A DNA stretch of 64,000 bases from Timema cristinae (GCA_039000515.1 JBCFYV010000001.1:58251037-58315036), one strand, 5' to 3'; counted from the stretch's first letter, positions 1-12,828 are shown. Notes: generated by a model not told the origin, from the letters alone. Made by a program: numbers and translations.

Positions 1-197
1 GTCCGGGCCTGGTTTAAATAACTCCAGGTGCACCTGGTATATAATGAGCACCGTAAAGGCCTTGTTATTTGTACAGGTAGTAAGATATAGTTAGACAGTT
101 TGTCCTCTCAACTTTCTTAGCGGGGAAATACAACGAAAAAATTGTTTATCCCCCCTAGAAACAATAACAATAATACATATTAAATCTCTAAGGTAAA

Positions 198-331
198 GTG
201 TAGTGCCAGGCCTCTACCGTGGTTCGGATTCCACGTTAAACTGTAGGTCCTTCATTTCATCTCACAATCACCCTACCATTACACATTAGCGTAAGTGCGT
301 TAATACCGAACGGGTAGTAAGACGCGGTGCA

Positions 332-379
<48 letters not shown>

Positions 380-424
380 TAAATAATAATAATATAATAA
401 TAATAGTAATAATAATAATAATAA
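198..424 (+). mobile_element. SINE family A, 5'-truncated copy
   Basis: The 3' half of a tRNA-derived SINE that recurs in the window. It starts inside the body, keeps the ACCGTGGTTCGGATTCCACG block and the shared tail with the AACGGGTAGTAAGACGCGGTGC motif, and ends in a long imperfect (TAA)n run. Flanking repeats TCTAAGGTAAA (187-197) and TCTAGGGTAAA (425-435) look like an 11-bp target duplication with one mismatch, so this is a truncated insertion rather than a decayed full copy. Confidence 0.8.
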
Positions 425-435
425 TCTAGGGTAAA

Positions 436-999
436 CTTATTTTCAGACTGATCATAAATATACACTTTTTATGAGAGTTACACACCCATTGTATTAACTA
501 CTGTCCAGAAATCTTTAAAATATTAATGGTATATTTTTTTGATAATTTAATAAAACTGTGTATAGAATAAATATTCACTCTCATAGTTTCATCCAAATGA
601 AACGAGTGTAAGTCCAAACAATGGCGGTGGAGCTTGGGAAGCCGGGGGGCACTGCCCCCTTTTAAGACTTGCTCCATCCAAGAATAAGTTCATTCCCCTC
701 CCCCAATTCCACCAGATTTACAAATCTTCTGATATTATACATTATGAAACTGAAAGATGGCCTTAAAACAAACACCAAATGATCTAAGATGTATTCGATT
801 TTCAAAAATCTGCTTAATAAGACCACTTCAAAAAGCTTTTATGGTAATCCACTTTTCAAACATTTATCAGGGGGGGTGGTAGGGGGCATAGGAGGGGGTG
901 AGAGGGGAGGCAAGTCCCTAAAATCCCTTTTTTTTTCCTTGCCCCCTAATACACCGCCGCCATTAACTCAAAAGTTCTAAAATGTTGTGTTATTTCTAG
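436..999 (+). other. Intron sequence upstream of the Pvf exon
   Basis: Non-coding sequence ending in the acceptor TATTTCTAG at 991-999. It holds G-rich and C-rich low-complexity blocks (about 640-660, 867-910 and 935-960). The short open frame over 789-980 is low-complexity and I do not regard it as a gene. Confidence 0.5.
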
Positions 1000-1217
1000 C
1001 CCTGAGCACTAAAGATGTAAGCGCGATGAACAAGTTGTTCAAGAACGCAATACCTAAGACCAAGTGCAAGATTCGATCGACCTTGGTGACATTGCCGGAC
1101 CCTCCAAACGGCTTCTTCTATCTACCCAGTTGTGTGAGCGTGAAGAGATGCGTCGGGTGTTGCAGCGACGAACTAACTGAGTGCTTACCAACAGCCACCA
1201 AGTTAGTTAAGAAACAA
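1000..1217 (+). CDS. Pvf: PDGF/VEGF-related factor, cystine-knot exon
   Basis: Internal exon of a secreted growth factor of the PDGF/VEGF family, which in insects signals through the receptor tyrosine kinase Pvr. It is bounded by acceptor TTTCTAG and donor GTGAGT. The first two bases finish a codon and the exon ends in phase 0. The translation carries the family signature: a first Cys in KTKCKIR, then PSCVSVKRCVGCC, then ECLP, which gives six of the eight cystine-knot cysteines in the usual order and spacing. The remaining CxC lies in the exon at 5664. Signal peptide and pro-region exons must lie upstream of the window. Family membership is clear; which Pvf paralogue it is cannot be decided here. 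The open frame runs past the donor to 1259, but the next exon joins in phase at the donor. Confidence 0.9.
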
Positions 1218-3165
1218 GTGAGTAGGGCTAATATTCATTATAAGGCATTCACGAGCTAAGTTTATCTGGATGACAGCTCGAAATGTTACTAGAAGTAATC
1301 CCTAATATATGACTACGTAAACAGCTGACATCTATCACTTTGGATGACTTTAATGAAAACAGATGGTAATATATTAATGTGATAGTTAACCACAGTAATT
1401 TAGGCCAATATTATTTATATATTTATTTGAGGTCAGGCACAAAGTTTATTACAGTTTTATTCCCCTTAAAACAATATTAACACAACTTCCACAAAAACTT
1501 CTAACGAACATATCTTTAAAATGGCGACTAACGAATCTAAACCATATGATTGAACATAACGGTAAACAAGTTTTTTACAATGATGCAGACACGCAGTTGA
1601 TGAAAATATTTTATTCAGTTCAATATTTCAAAATACATAAAATAATCATAACATCATTTATTGTATGTAAAAAAATGAAAACAATTTTCTCTTTTCCAAG
1701 TAAATACGATGACTGTATTAAAAGATATTGATATGTGCACTATATTACACAAAATCTGTAACGTTCCAAAACGAAAAATAAGTACGTTTAATTATGATAA
1801 AATATTATTTCGAGTTGGATGAAAAGAAATTATTTAAAAAAAATGAAATAGTATGAGAAAACTTAAGTTTACGTTATTTTAAATGTAATATATAACAGTT
1901 AATTAAAGATCTTTGCATTTATAACAAAACTGTGATCTTTTACAAGTGTTGGCAACCCAAAACCTAAACATATGATTTTCGAACTGTCATCCAGGTAAAA
2001 ACCTATCGTGAGCGGAATATACCTCACAGAGGCTCGGGTACAGGGGTGAGGAGTACTCAAGACCACTTGATTTTATCTTGAGGAAGCTTGGACTAATTTA
2101 AGCCCGCTCAATATTTCTCAAGTAAATTAAAAGCCCATTTTTAGAAACACACAAGTGTTACCATCAGTTTGGTAATTTTAAAATGATTGTAAAGACATCA
2201 ATTTATGATTATTTTAGAAAGCTGAAATGCCCTAATTTTGCGGTTTATATTATTCTCACACGAAAAGAAAAACTGTTTCAGAAAAATAGACACACTAGCA
2301 ATAAGTCTATTTGTGGGGTGGATGGATGACTACACGAGAGAAAAAATTCAGTGTTTTTGCAGTTTTTATAGAAAAACTTTTTTTGGACCAAAATAAATCA
2401 ATTATTGCTCCAGTACAAACATAGAATGTAATTTTCTTCACGGGGATCTCAAATTTTTTTTAATAACTGTCAAGAGTGTCCTGGTATTTAATGATAACTT
2501 CTTTCCTTCATTGAAAACGTTTGTTAGATAACGCCACCATCCTCTTGACAAATGTTCAGGAACTATTTATATCAACATGTGAAGAAAGTTAAAGTCTATG
2601 TTAGTACTGGAGGAATATTTAATTCATTGTGACCAAAAATATGTTTTGCCATGAAAAATGCAAAAAACATAGACCTCATCTCGTGTCCCCTCCCACCGAC
2701 CTAAGCTAAGTCAGTAGCCTGTCTATCTATTGAGCTAAGGGTCCCATGTTCATTTCCCGGTATTGCTGAAAATCTGATCATTGGTGAACTGTGGGTTTAC
2801 CCTTTCACAGTGATGAATTGACAGCCTGTGGCTGAATGTTGTGTCTGTTGTAAATTTAAATTGATTTCTTAGTCATGTACTTATATAATCAGTAGGTTCA
2901 GAAAGTGCACGTTAAATATCACAAAAAATTGATTGCTTTGATTTAACAAAAATAGCAAATAAATAAATCCAAAAGCGTAATACTATCTCATTGGCACTTT
3001 TTACACGATAAGAACAGATTGATAAAACCCTATAGTTTAATTTAGACACGTAGCGGTTTTCAGCTACAATTTTACATTTTATTTTTGGCATATTTTTATC
3101 CATTCAAATATAATTAAATTGCTGCACATTTGCTAACAACTTTTCTTGTTGTGGTTTATATATAA

Positions 3166-3206
<41 letters not shown>

Positions 3207-4540
3207 AAAAACCTTAAACATTAACATTTAAAACTTTAACATTGTTATGTTTTAATTGTAATATGAAATCCTCGTTTCAAATAGAGTTTATCATATGAAT
3301 TCTAAAATCATCAAATTTCAAAAATTTGATGGAGGAAAACCACATCAAATAGCTTCGAGAAGCATCTAATTTTATTTTTAAGATCAGGTTCTCATCCCTA
3401 GAGATATATTTTATGAGCATCCAAATTTCAATTTTTTTTTTACGGAGGACCACTTTAAATTACCCCAAGGAAATCTAAGATTTATGGAAAAAAAGATAAA
3501 ATAAATTTTAGAGGCATCCAATTTTCAAAAATTTGCCAAAGGAGGACTACCCCAAATACCCTTTAGGATTATCCACCTTTTTCCACCTCCATTCTTCTCT
3601 CAAACAAATAATGCTTCTTCACCACTATTTTAAATAATCTTATTTATCAAAAGACTTAATATCATTTCATAAACTTATAACCTCCTCCTTTCCCCAAATT
3701 AAATTCGCCCTACGCCTATGAGACACACAACGTAGTTTGTCGAGGTAGAACTGGTATCCTTCAGGGTAGACATGTAAAAGTCAAGAAATTGGCTGCGACA
3801 TGGGAAAGCTAGGGAGAAGTCAGAGAAATAATAAAAAGTCACTGAAGTTTTCATATATATATTTTTAAATTTTTTTGCAATAATCTTGAAACATGGAGTA
3901 AAGAGCATTCCACGTGTAATCTATTGATTTTATCACCAATTAACTTAATTTTTTTATATCTTGGTGCCAACAATTTAATAGAAAACAATGGACGTTATAG
4001 TTTGTAGGTATTTATATATTTTACTATAAAATGCTGGAAAAGTACATAATATTCTTTGGTTTGTATAACCTGGGAAGTAAAGGAATTTAAAATTTTAAAG
4101 TGTAGACCCTAGAATTCTTGTTTGAATGTATTAGCAGACATCAGCTGGGTTTAAAATTGTAATCCGCCGTTACCTTTGGTAATACATTTTAAATTGAAAG
4201 CACATCGTAATGTAGGGTCAATGTTTAATTAAATTTTAATCTTAAGTTATATTCTACTATGTAAGGTTGTTATTATCTACCTTTAGTCATTGCTAGTATT
4301 TTGGTAGCAAGAAATGGGATTAAACGGTTATAAAAGTTACTAAATCCACTTTCATATATTCATACCTCAGGTCCTGAAGACTTTATTTGTTACTTTCACT
4401 CTAAAAATAATAATATAATAGTACAATGCCATCATCGTTGTAAAAATAGATGTTTGTTTTTCCTTATTGTACAAAGTTATATTGATTCCGTCATTCTAAG
4501 CCTCACACTGAGCAACCGGGAGTGAGAGGGAGTTGGATCC
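1218..4540 (+). other. Pvf intron 1, first part
   Basis: AT-rich intron with no gene seen. It contains an (AT)n microsatellite at about 3170-3202 and a decayed tRNA-like/SINE-like stretch near 2690-2760. Short open frames on both strands here have no recognisable domain. Confidence 0.55.
3300..3560 (+). repeat. Degenerate tandem repeat of about 100 bp
   Basis: Three diverged units, near 3305, 3415 and 3508, each pair a CATCYAAWTTTCAAAAATTTG-like block with a GGAGGA-CAC block followed by AAAT. Old tandem duplication in a Pvf intron; no coding potential. Confidence 0.5.
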
Positions 4541-4594
4541 TTGTTGTGTGCACTGACGGTGTTTTTCACACTCTCCCTCCATGCTAATGCTACT

Positions 4595-4820
4595 ACTCCA
4601 AGTGTAGGGTTATTTCATTGTCCTACGGCACTTACTCCACGTGTGGGGCTATTTCATTGTCCCACGGCACCTACTCCAAGTGTAGGGTTATTTCATTGTC
4701 CTACGGCACTTACTCCACGTGTGGGGCTATTTCATTGTCCCACGGCACCTACTCCCAGTGTAGGGTTATTTCATTGTCCCACGGCACTTACTCCACGTGT
4801 GGGGCTATTTCATTGTCACA
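4595..4820 (+). repeat. 39-bp minisatellite, about 6 copies
   Basis: Tandem 39-bp units of the form ATTTCATTGTCCYACGGCAC followed by YTACTCCAMGTGTRGGGYT. Two variants (CACGTGTGGGG and AAGTGTAGGG) alternate, giving a 78-bp higher-order period. Because 39 is divisible by 3, a repetitive frame stays open through the array, with 13-residue repeats containing GLFHCP. That frame lacks an ATG start, so I treat it as a by-product. The left flank (about 4555-4595) resembles the CACTCTCCCTCCA section of SINE family B. Confidence 0.85.
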
Positions 4821-4970
4821 AATAAATGTGTAGCCCACATGCAAAACACTGAATGAAAACTCAAACAATACAAATGTATTTACAAACCATAGCAAAATTT
4901 TGCTCCAAAACCAAATTATAATCATACAGTGTTATTTGGTTATTGGATATCCAAATACATTTTGTAAAAA

Positions 4971-5219
4971 CCCGCCTCAGTGGCGTAGTTGGCTAACGCG
5001 CTAGTCGTGTTGAGCCCGACTGCTGAGGACGGGGAGATCGAGTTTCGAATCTCGGTCGGGTGAACTGGGGGTGGTTTTTCCTAAATGGTTTTCCACTCTC
5101 CCTCCACGAAAATGCGGGTTCACTTCCTCTAATTCAACCTTCCCAATTCCTAATCCATTAGTGTAAATAGTACATAAAGCGTATAACCCGAACGGGTAGT
5201 AAGACGCGGTGCTAATAAA

Positions 5220-5255
<36 letters not shown>
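4971..5255 (+). mobile_element. SINE family B, near full-length
   Basis: A tRNA-derived SINE with box-A-like AGTTGGCTAACGCG and box-B-like GTTTCGAATCTCGG in its head. The body is TTTTTCCTAAATGGTTTTCC, and the 3' end is the same tail as family A (CCCGAACGGGTAGTAAGACG) followed by (ATT)n. TTTGTAAAA at 4961-4969 and 5256-5264 is the likely target duplication. It sits in the first visible Pvf intron in the sense orientation. Confidence 0.85.
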
Positions 5256-5256
<1 letters not shown>

Positions 5257-5663
5257 TTGTAAAACTTGAAATAATTAGTCCAGCCGTGTAGGTTCTTATA
5301 GCATGTCAAAACCCACTTTTTGGAATGAGGGGGACCTAAAATGTTTTCATTTAAGTCTCAATTCTGTGTGATATGTATAAAACACTTTCTCTGATTAACA
5401 ATAAATAAAATATTTATTAATGGTATAGTAATTGCTTAAAGGCCATTCATGTTTTATCGGTGAAAATATATTGTTATTATTAATATTTCTGAACACGCAA
5501 GACTTACCTATTTGAGAAGTAGAGGTTGCTAATAAATACCTGTTTAATACATGTTTAGTTGACGTCATATTGAATTAAAAACTATATAAGTGAAAATTAT
5601 ATTTTAAAAGCTCTTCAATGGGAGAGATAAAATATCTTATAGTGAATTTTGTGAATTTTACAG

Positions 5664-5762
5664 GCAATAATAATTGATGTCACCTCAACAAACCAACCCA
5701 AGTTGATGAAGCTCAAGCCTATCCAAATAGAAGAACACCTCAAGTGTCAATGTTCTTGTAAG
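5664..5762 (+). CDS. Pvf: PDGF/VEGF-related factor, second visible exon
   Basis: A 99-nt exon between acceptor TTTTACAG and donor GTAGGT, in phase 0 at both ends, so it joins in frame to the exon ending at 1217. It encodes 33 residues ending in EEHLKCQCSCK. The CxC motif is the conserved end of the PDGF/VEGF domain, where the last two cystine-knot cysteines lie. It completes the domain begun at 1000-1217. The exon is too short to stand out as an open reading frame and was found by looking for the missing CxC. The next exon in order is at 27181, making this intron 21.4 kb long and host to the TE nest. Confidence 0.88.
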
Positions 5763-6149
5763 GTAGGTAAAATGGAGAGTCTAGTCATGATATTATTGAT
5801 GTCACAAACATATTCACTCAGAACTTGTTGATATTTGACATGCTCAGGAATAATTTAGTAAATGTTTAAAATGATGACTCGCAGCAGCCGAAATGTCGAG
5901 CGAGTTAAAACCCACACTGCGATCGACTGGTCGGTATTAAACTACAATACAAATGTTCTTGGAGGGAAAGGCGGGGGATTTTGGAGGTGGACATATTTGA
6001 TTTATGTAATTTTGTTCTATTTTCATAATTTATTATATTTGGTTTTTTCTTATCACCACGCCATACTACCTGTTTGGGCTATATATTTTTATAATAATTA
6101 CCATAAAGCTTTTAGGGATGAAGAAGATTATATTTATAGAAAGTGTACC

Positions 6150-6297
6150 CGAATTTATTTATAGGGAGGGGGAAGAATATTTTGGAAAAACCACCCTCAC
6201 TACACCTGACCGAGATTTGAACCTCGATCTTCACGTCATCAACAGTCTAGTTACTGTGAGAGAAGCGCCTTAGACCATGAGGCCACCAAAGTGGGAA
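6150..6297 (-). mobile_element. Diverged tRNA-headed SINE (family B-like), minus strand
   Basis: On the minus strand the head reads TGGTCTAAGGCG (box A-like) and AGGTTCAAATCTCGG (box B-like), followed by the GGTTTTTCC body of family B. The tail is degraded and no target duplication is obvious. This is a SINE relic, not a tRNA gene: no cloverleaf with a proper acceptor stem can be drawn. Confidence 0.6.
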
Positions 6298-6820
6298 ATT
6301 CTGGTTGTTGATTTGTAATTGAACAATGGTTGGTAGACTACTCAGTGGACCACAATCTTGGAGCATACAAATGTTTAACAGTAGAGAGGGCTTTGTGGAA
6401 TACATCAAGTTCCGGCTCTTGCTCTCATTTTAGAAGTTGTGACGTCATACGGTTTACGGTGTCACGTGATCTGACCTTGAGTGGTAGATTTGAATAGTCA
6501 CTTGTCCTAAGGCTATTTTGAACAAGGACTCGTTTTGGGACGATTGGGTGATCAATGGGATAAGAAATTTTAGGTTTAGGTGTTTTGGTTATGAAAGATT
6601 GTGATAACTTTTTAAAGCTCTATATTATGGCATTAAAATGTTGTAATATTGTTGTAATAGCCAATGTCTAAGATGTAACCCTGTGGAATATGATATGTGG
6701 TGTGTTTAAGAAGACCTTCATTTGAACACTACATATTAAATTAATATTTGAAAATTGGTGTTAAAGGCTTATAAAAACAACCGCTTTAGGGAATATTTGG
6801 GAAAATAATAGCATAGAGAA

Positions 6821-7518
6821 TGTAGCGTAAATCACAAGAACTGAAAACTAAAAAACCTCTGGAGGACCAGTGTTACGAACACGGACAAATGGATTGTATG
6901 GTGGAATGGGAATGGGTAGAGGAAACTCATCTTCACTTTATGTTGTCTGATTGGTGTTGTCTTGGCGTAGTCAATTTAATTAACACACGCACACGAATAA
7001 TTGAGATTGGACCGCTTCCAGGTGAAAGTTCACGGAACCTATAACCATCACTTATGGGTCGATCAAGTCTCAGCACACGACTCACTAAATCGGCAGAACG
7101 AAAAACCGTGCCAGCGACAATTGGCGGGAAAACAATAGACCTAGAGGGTTCTAGGTATGTTCTTGTTGCCTCCAAGAGTGAGTAAAGGTGAATGAAGGTG
7201 GAAGGAGTCAATAAAATATAAGAAAAGACCAAAAAACCGTCTAAACCACAACAAAGGCAATCAGATCACAAGACAAAACAAAAACTAACTAATTTCGAGG
7301 CATAGAGAACCTAGATAAAGGAAGCACTATCCAAAGAGATAGCATAGAGGACAGAAACGTGAAGTAGAGACTAATGGTACTGATCTAACAATAACTAACT
7401 AATTACGAGGCATAGAGAACCTAGATAAAGGAAGCACTATCCAAAGAGATAGCATAGAGGACAGAAACATGAAGTAGAGACTAATGGTACTGATCTAACA
7501 ATAAACAATGCACAAACA
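6821..7518 (-). repeat. BEL/Pao 3' LTR (left)
   Basis: 698 bp, TG...CA bounded, collinear with the right LTR at 26100-26686. It is 111 bp longer, almost entirely because of an internal 110-bp tandem duplication. Small substitutions separate the two LTRs (for example GGATTGTATGG versus GGACTGTTTGG), so the insertion is not very recent. Confidence 0.92.
7283..7502 (+). repeat. 110-bp tandem duplication inside the left LTR
   Basis: AACTAACTAATTWCGAGGCA through ATCTAACAAT occurs twice with an offset of 110 bp. The right LTR has a single copy, so the duplication arose after insertion. Confidence 0.9.
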
Positions 7519-7612
7519 TACCGCCTACCAAAAACTAAAGTGAGTTTTTAAGAACAACAAACCAACAACAAAGATATGTACAGAATAATATTTACAAAAA
7601 AATGTATCCTTT

Positions 7613-9698
7613 CTATTGATTAGGAAGTGGACATAATTTGACAACCGGCCGTTTGAGGGTCCCATGCTTGGTACGGACACTACTGACTCTCGTTATCCCA
7701 TCCCTTCCAGGGTACACCTCTTCTACTCTTCCAATCAGCCACCTGAGTGGGGGAAGATTGTCTTCCTTTATCAAGACTAACTGTCTCTTTTGTAAGCTGG
7801 CCTTGTTTGTAGCCCATTTTTGTCGCTGTTGGAGAGTATGGATATATTCCGTTGACCATCTTTGCCAAAAGTGCTGATAGTATTGCTGTATCAACTGCCA
7901 GTGATTCAACTTGTTGGTCGGCAGCTCCGTTATAATCTCCTCGAGTGGTCTGGTGAGAGAATGACCAACTATGAAATGTCCTGGTGTCAACGGATCAAGG
8001 TCATTTGGATCCGCAGAGAGAGCACTAAGCGGCCTGGAATTTAGCACTGCTTCAATTTGAATAAAGAGTGTGGATAGCCTTTCAAAGGTAAGTCTGATCA
8101 CCCACCACTCGTTTTAGGTGAGTTTTTGCCGACTTGATACCAGCCTCCCATAGTCCACCAAAATGTGGAGCTGAGGGTGGGTTGAAATGCCAAGTTATGC
8201 CTTGGACTGAAAGTTTATCTTTTATCACTTTGGTTTCAGTATGGGACTCTAGATGCCTTTGTAGTTCTGTAAAATGACGATTGGCACCTACAAAGTTCGT
8301 GCCACAATCGCTATAAATATCTGAACACATACCACGACGGGAAATAAACCGAAGAACGGCATCAAGAAAGGCCCTTGTGCTTAGGTCTGATACCACCTCA
8401 AGGTGCACTGCCTTAGTTGTCAAGCACACAAACAAACATAAATAAGCCTTGAGAACCTTAGAATTCCTCAATTCAGATGATTTTATCTGGAAGGGTCCTC
8501 CATAATCCACTCCAACTCGGACAAATGGTCTTGATTGTTGCACACGCATCGCTGGGAGGTCCCCCATGAATGGTTGGAGAACAGGTGCCTTAAATCGAAA
8601 ACATCTCATACACTTGAAGATCCGGGTTTTTATAACAGTGCGTGCTGAGAGAATCCAGTACTGGCCTTGAATGAGTGAGTGGGTTGTTCGAAGTCCAGCA
8701 TGAAAATGAGATTATATGGTAGTGATCAACAATGATATCGGTGATGTGACTATTTTTCGGCAACAGAAGAGGATATTTTGTGCCATAATGCAGTGAAGAG
8801 TGTCGCAAGCGACCTCCTACCCTCAGTAGTCCCTCCTGGTCGAGAAATGGGTTTAGGCCCCTCACGCGGGGTGAACATGCCTGGCCCTTCTTTATTTCTT
8901 CAAGTTCTGACTCAAACGCTTGTTGTTGAACTTGTTTGATATATAGCATTCGGGCTGTAATGAGCTCCTTGGACAACAATGGGCCTTTACAACGATCTTG
9001 CTTCTTCACTTTGGAGTTATGAATAAACCGTGATAAAAATGCGATGACTCGTTGCAACCTTACCCATGATGAGAAGTGTTTGAACAGGTCAGCCCACCAG
9101 GTATTCGCTTCTGCTACTAGACTGGTAACCACTACAACCTTTAACTCAGGTACCTCTACCTGGCAAGTCACCTCAGAGAGCTTGGGCCAACTACTAATGG
9201 ATTGTTTCAGCCAATCTGGTCCTGTCCACCAGATGTGGAAATTGGTCAATTCTTCAGGATGTAAGCCTCTGGAGGCACAATCAGACGGATTTGAATTAGT
9301 TGGGACATGTCTCCAATGTTGTGCTGGTACTGCTGCTTGAATTTGGGCTACTCTGTTGGCAACAAATTTTTTCAAAAGATGTGGTGAAGTTTGAATCCAT
9401 GCCAAAACGATGGTAGAATCTGACCAAGTATACACAGTTGACACCTGTAATCGTTGTTCAAGGTTCTGCGGCACCCACTCCATAAGTGTGGCTAGGAGAT
9501 GAGCCCCACAAAGCTCAAGTCTAGGAAGAGATAAACTCTTAACCGGAGCTACTCTTGACTTGGCGATAAGGTTGTTGACTTTAATTTCTCCATTACACGT
9601 AGTAATTCGATGATAGACGACTGCTGCATATCCTTTGATAGATGTATCACAAAATCCATGAAGCTGACAATTAATAGCATCACTGGTTGATATGAATC
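7613..9698 (-). pseudogene. pol: BEL/Pao RNase H and integrase region (broken)
   Basis: Minus-strand 3' half of the BEL/Pao pol gene. The RNase H part contains TWSDSTIVLAW (near 9420), followed by the linker to integrase. The integrase core shows GVDYGGPF, SDCGTNFVGA and FGGLWEAGIK, consistent with the D, D and E catalytic positions, then the C-terminal region ending in a stop at 7613. Reading frames change near 8700 and near 8095, so at least two frameshifts break it. The 5' end of the RNase H segment is cut at 9698-9703 by the nested insertion; the upstream part of the same gene resumes at 22521. Confidence 0.9.
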
Positions 9699-9983
9699 TG
9701 TTTGATGTACCTCACTGTTCAGTCAGCCTTCTTTCCTTCGCACTTGCACCGGCCGCTTCACCCTCCCTCCCTACTGCCGGTCCGACCCACAGTCCATGTT
9801 GTCTGAGCCGTCCGTGACGACTCCACCTCTGCTCACTGCGCCAGCGCTTCCTATTGGCTCGCGTGATGGACTCTGTCTCTAACGGTTCCTCGCGCCAATA
9901 GGAAGCCCCCGTTTTCCCCATTGGTCAAGGCCGGGCAGTGGTGGGGGGTATATAACACGGTGATCTCTGGAGCTATTTTTTAG

Positions 9984-12510
9984 AAATATTCACTTCTTCG
10001 GATATGATATATACAGAAACGACCGACCCAACGGAAGGGGAGGGGGAACTGCGGTTTTTATCAAAAACAACCTACAACACTACAGCCACAACTATCAAAA
10101 TCTACAAAATCTAGATGCAACAGCAGTCCAAGTAAACACAAATAGCGGGAGTATCCTTTTCGCGGCCATATATAAGCCACCGACTAAGACCTTACAGCAA
10201 CAAGACTTAGACACAATAATCGACGCGGACAAAATATTTTTAGCAGGGGACTTAAATAGCAAACATCCAAACTGGAATAGCAGACTGACCACTAGGGACG
10301 GTAGGACACTCAATGACCACGCAGATAGGAACAACTACATAGTAATAGGGCCTGGCGAACCCACTTTTTACCCCTCAAACCCCCTACAAAGACCCGATGT
10401 AATAGATGTGGTCTTGACCAACATGGGGGTGTCGTCGGAGGAGCTGTCAGTTCTAAAGTAGCTGGACTCCGACCACAACCCTATGGTGTGCGAGATTACT
10501 ACAAACACAGAAATTGAAATAAAAGGGCTTAAACAATTAAGATCCACAAGTGACTGGGAGGGTTTTAAAATATCTCTAAATCAATCACTACCTGAACTCA
10601 TCCACATAACAACAACAGAGGAAGCAGACGCCACACTGCAACTATTTACCAACACTGTACAGGAGGCCTACAGACTCAACACAACCTTAGAAACAGTTAA
10701 ACATGACCTAAGACCCCAGAACCCGGACCTCGACTTTCTGATAGCTCAGAAAAGAGAGGCGAGGAGAGTGTGGCAAAGGGATAGAACCCCACAAGATAGA
10801 ACAACTTACAACAGACTCAGGGCACAAGTAAGGCTTAAAGTCAAACAAATCAAAATAAACAGTTGGAACAACTACGTCACAGACGCCGCACTAGATTCCA
10901 GCAAAATCTGGAAAATAACTAAACAACTAAAATCAGACAAAAAAAAATCAGTCCCAGCTATACACGGCGAGAACGGCATGGTTTACACAAGCTCTGAGAA
11001 AGCAGAAGCCATAGCCGTGACGCTTGAGAAACAATTCACCCCCAATGACAACCCCCAAAACCCCGCTTTTGTTAGGGACGCCAAAAGATCAGTTAGAACA
11101 TACCTAAATAGACCCATAACATCACAGGCAGACCCAATAACACTAGAAGAATTAAAATTCACAATAAAATACCTCCCAAATAATAAAGCGCCAGGCCACG
11201 ACCGACTTTTAAACGAAACAATCAAACAGTTTCCCCCCAAAGCCACACTGATACTATTACACATATTCAATGCCCTTCTCACACTCTGTCACTTCCCGGA
11301 CGCGTGGAAACTGGCGAGAGTAATAACCCTCCCCAAACCTGGAAAGGACCCAATGTTTCCTCAAAACAGACGGCCAATTAGTCTTCTCACCTCCCTTAGC
11401 AAATTGTTCGAAAAATTAATCCTAAAAAGACTGAACCACTTTAGCGAAACAAGAAGAATCATACCAAATCACCAATTCGGCTTTAGGGAAAAACACTCCA
11501 CCATCTATCCAGTCCTAAATCTAATAGAGGACGCAACAGAAGCTTTCACACAGAAAAAGTTCACAATAGCAGTATTCCTAGATGTAGAAAAAGCATTTGA
11601 CAAAGTTTGGCACATCGGCCTACTACAAAAATTAATAAAACTTGGATACCCCCAATGGCTCATTCACACTGTTGCCAGTTTTCTTGCGCAGAGAAGGTTT
11701 CAGGTAGCGATGGAGGGTTCAAAATCTAACACACACGACATAAAGGCCGGGGTGCCCCAGGGATCGACACTATCACCACACTTGTACAACATATACATCT
11801 CAGACATGCCCACCCAAGGGCAAACCAAAGTTAGACTATTCGCAGACGATACCATGATCTACATAATCAATAAAAACATTAACTATGCCAGTCTGGCAAT
11901 GCAAAGATACTTAGTAAATTTACAAAACTGGCTCACAAACTGGCGGATTAAGGTCAACGCTGCCAAATCCGCAGCACTAATCATAAGCCGTAGAAACCAA
12001 CATCTACCAGCCCCACTCACACTTTTTGACACGGAAATACCCGTAAAAAAAGAAACTAAATATTTAGGTATCACAATAGATTCAAGACTAACCTGGAGGA
12101 AACATATTGAAGACACAAATCAGAAAACAACAGGCAGATTCGTAAAATTATATCCACTACTCAAGGGCAGGGAACTAACAATACACACAAAAACAATTCT
12201 ATACAAATCCGCGATACAGCCAATTATACTATATAACTGCCCAGCATGGAGTTACGGACCCAAGAGCCACACTAAGAAACTTCAAATAACGCAAAACAAG
12301 ATTCTAAGAACAATCACTGGGGCACCATGGCGCACTAGAATAACAGACATACACACGATGACCAACTGCAGACAGCTACAGGAGATATACAAAGACCGAA
12401 ACAAGAGACTGTACGAGCACACAGACACACACTCCAACGAGATAGTTAGGGACCTAGGACGATACGACCCTGCTGAACAGAGACACTACAAACGACCCAG
12501 GCTGGCGTAG
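9984..12510 (+). pseudogene. Jockey ORF2 (endonuclease end plus reverse transcriptase), copy 1
   Basis: The frame runs from the truncated APE-type endonuclease (visible motifs AAIYKPPTK, AGDLNSKHPNWNS and SDHNP) through the reverse transcriptase to a stop at 12508-12510. RT motifs include PGHDR, the LDVEKAFDKVWH block, GVPQGSTLSPHLY and the catalytic FADDT box. One in-frame TAG at 10459-10461 lies in the endonuclease just before DSDHNP. Downstream of it, 675 codons from 10483 are open. The missing 5' third and the TAG make it non-functional, although the RT part is remarkably intact. Confidence 0.92.
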
Positions 12511-12828
12511 TTGAGCTATTAATTATACTTTAAAACTAAAACTAAATATAGATAATAATAATAATAATTAGAAAAAAAAAAACCAAAAATATAAAAAACA
12601 AAAAAATCCCTAGGAGCAATCCTAGTAGAAAAAAAAAACAACCTAGATGTAACATTCCTAGTAGAAAAAAATAATAATATATATTTGTATCCCCAATTCA
12701 CTTGACAATCAACTACGCCAAGCGACAGCAAAGCCGCCGACCACCTCACCAACCCATCCTTAATCCTAGCCTTACCCCGACCTTCATACACAATTCGCTC
12801 ATTCCATACAACGAAAACCTTAGTCACG

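Noticed and set aside
789..980. Small protein rich in Gly
   Set aside because: Low-complexity G/C-rich tract inside an intron, ending just before a splice acceptor; no conservation evidence.
4541..4825. Repeat-rich secreted protein with 13-residue repeats
   Set aside because: Starts from a non-ATG codon and is a minisatellite translation; no supporting signal.
6933..7232. 100-codon minus frame, repeated at 26212-26511
   Set aside because: Both copies lie in the LTRs of the BEL element; the pairing reflects LTR duplication, not a gene family.
10983..12116. Minus-strand frames within the Jockey RT
   Set aside because: Antisense shadows of a well-conserved RT frame.
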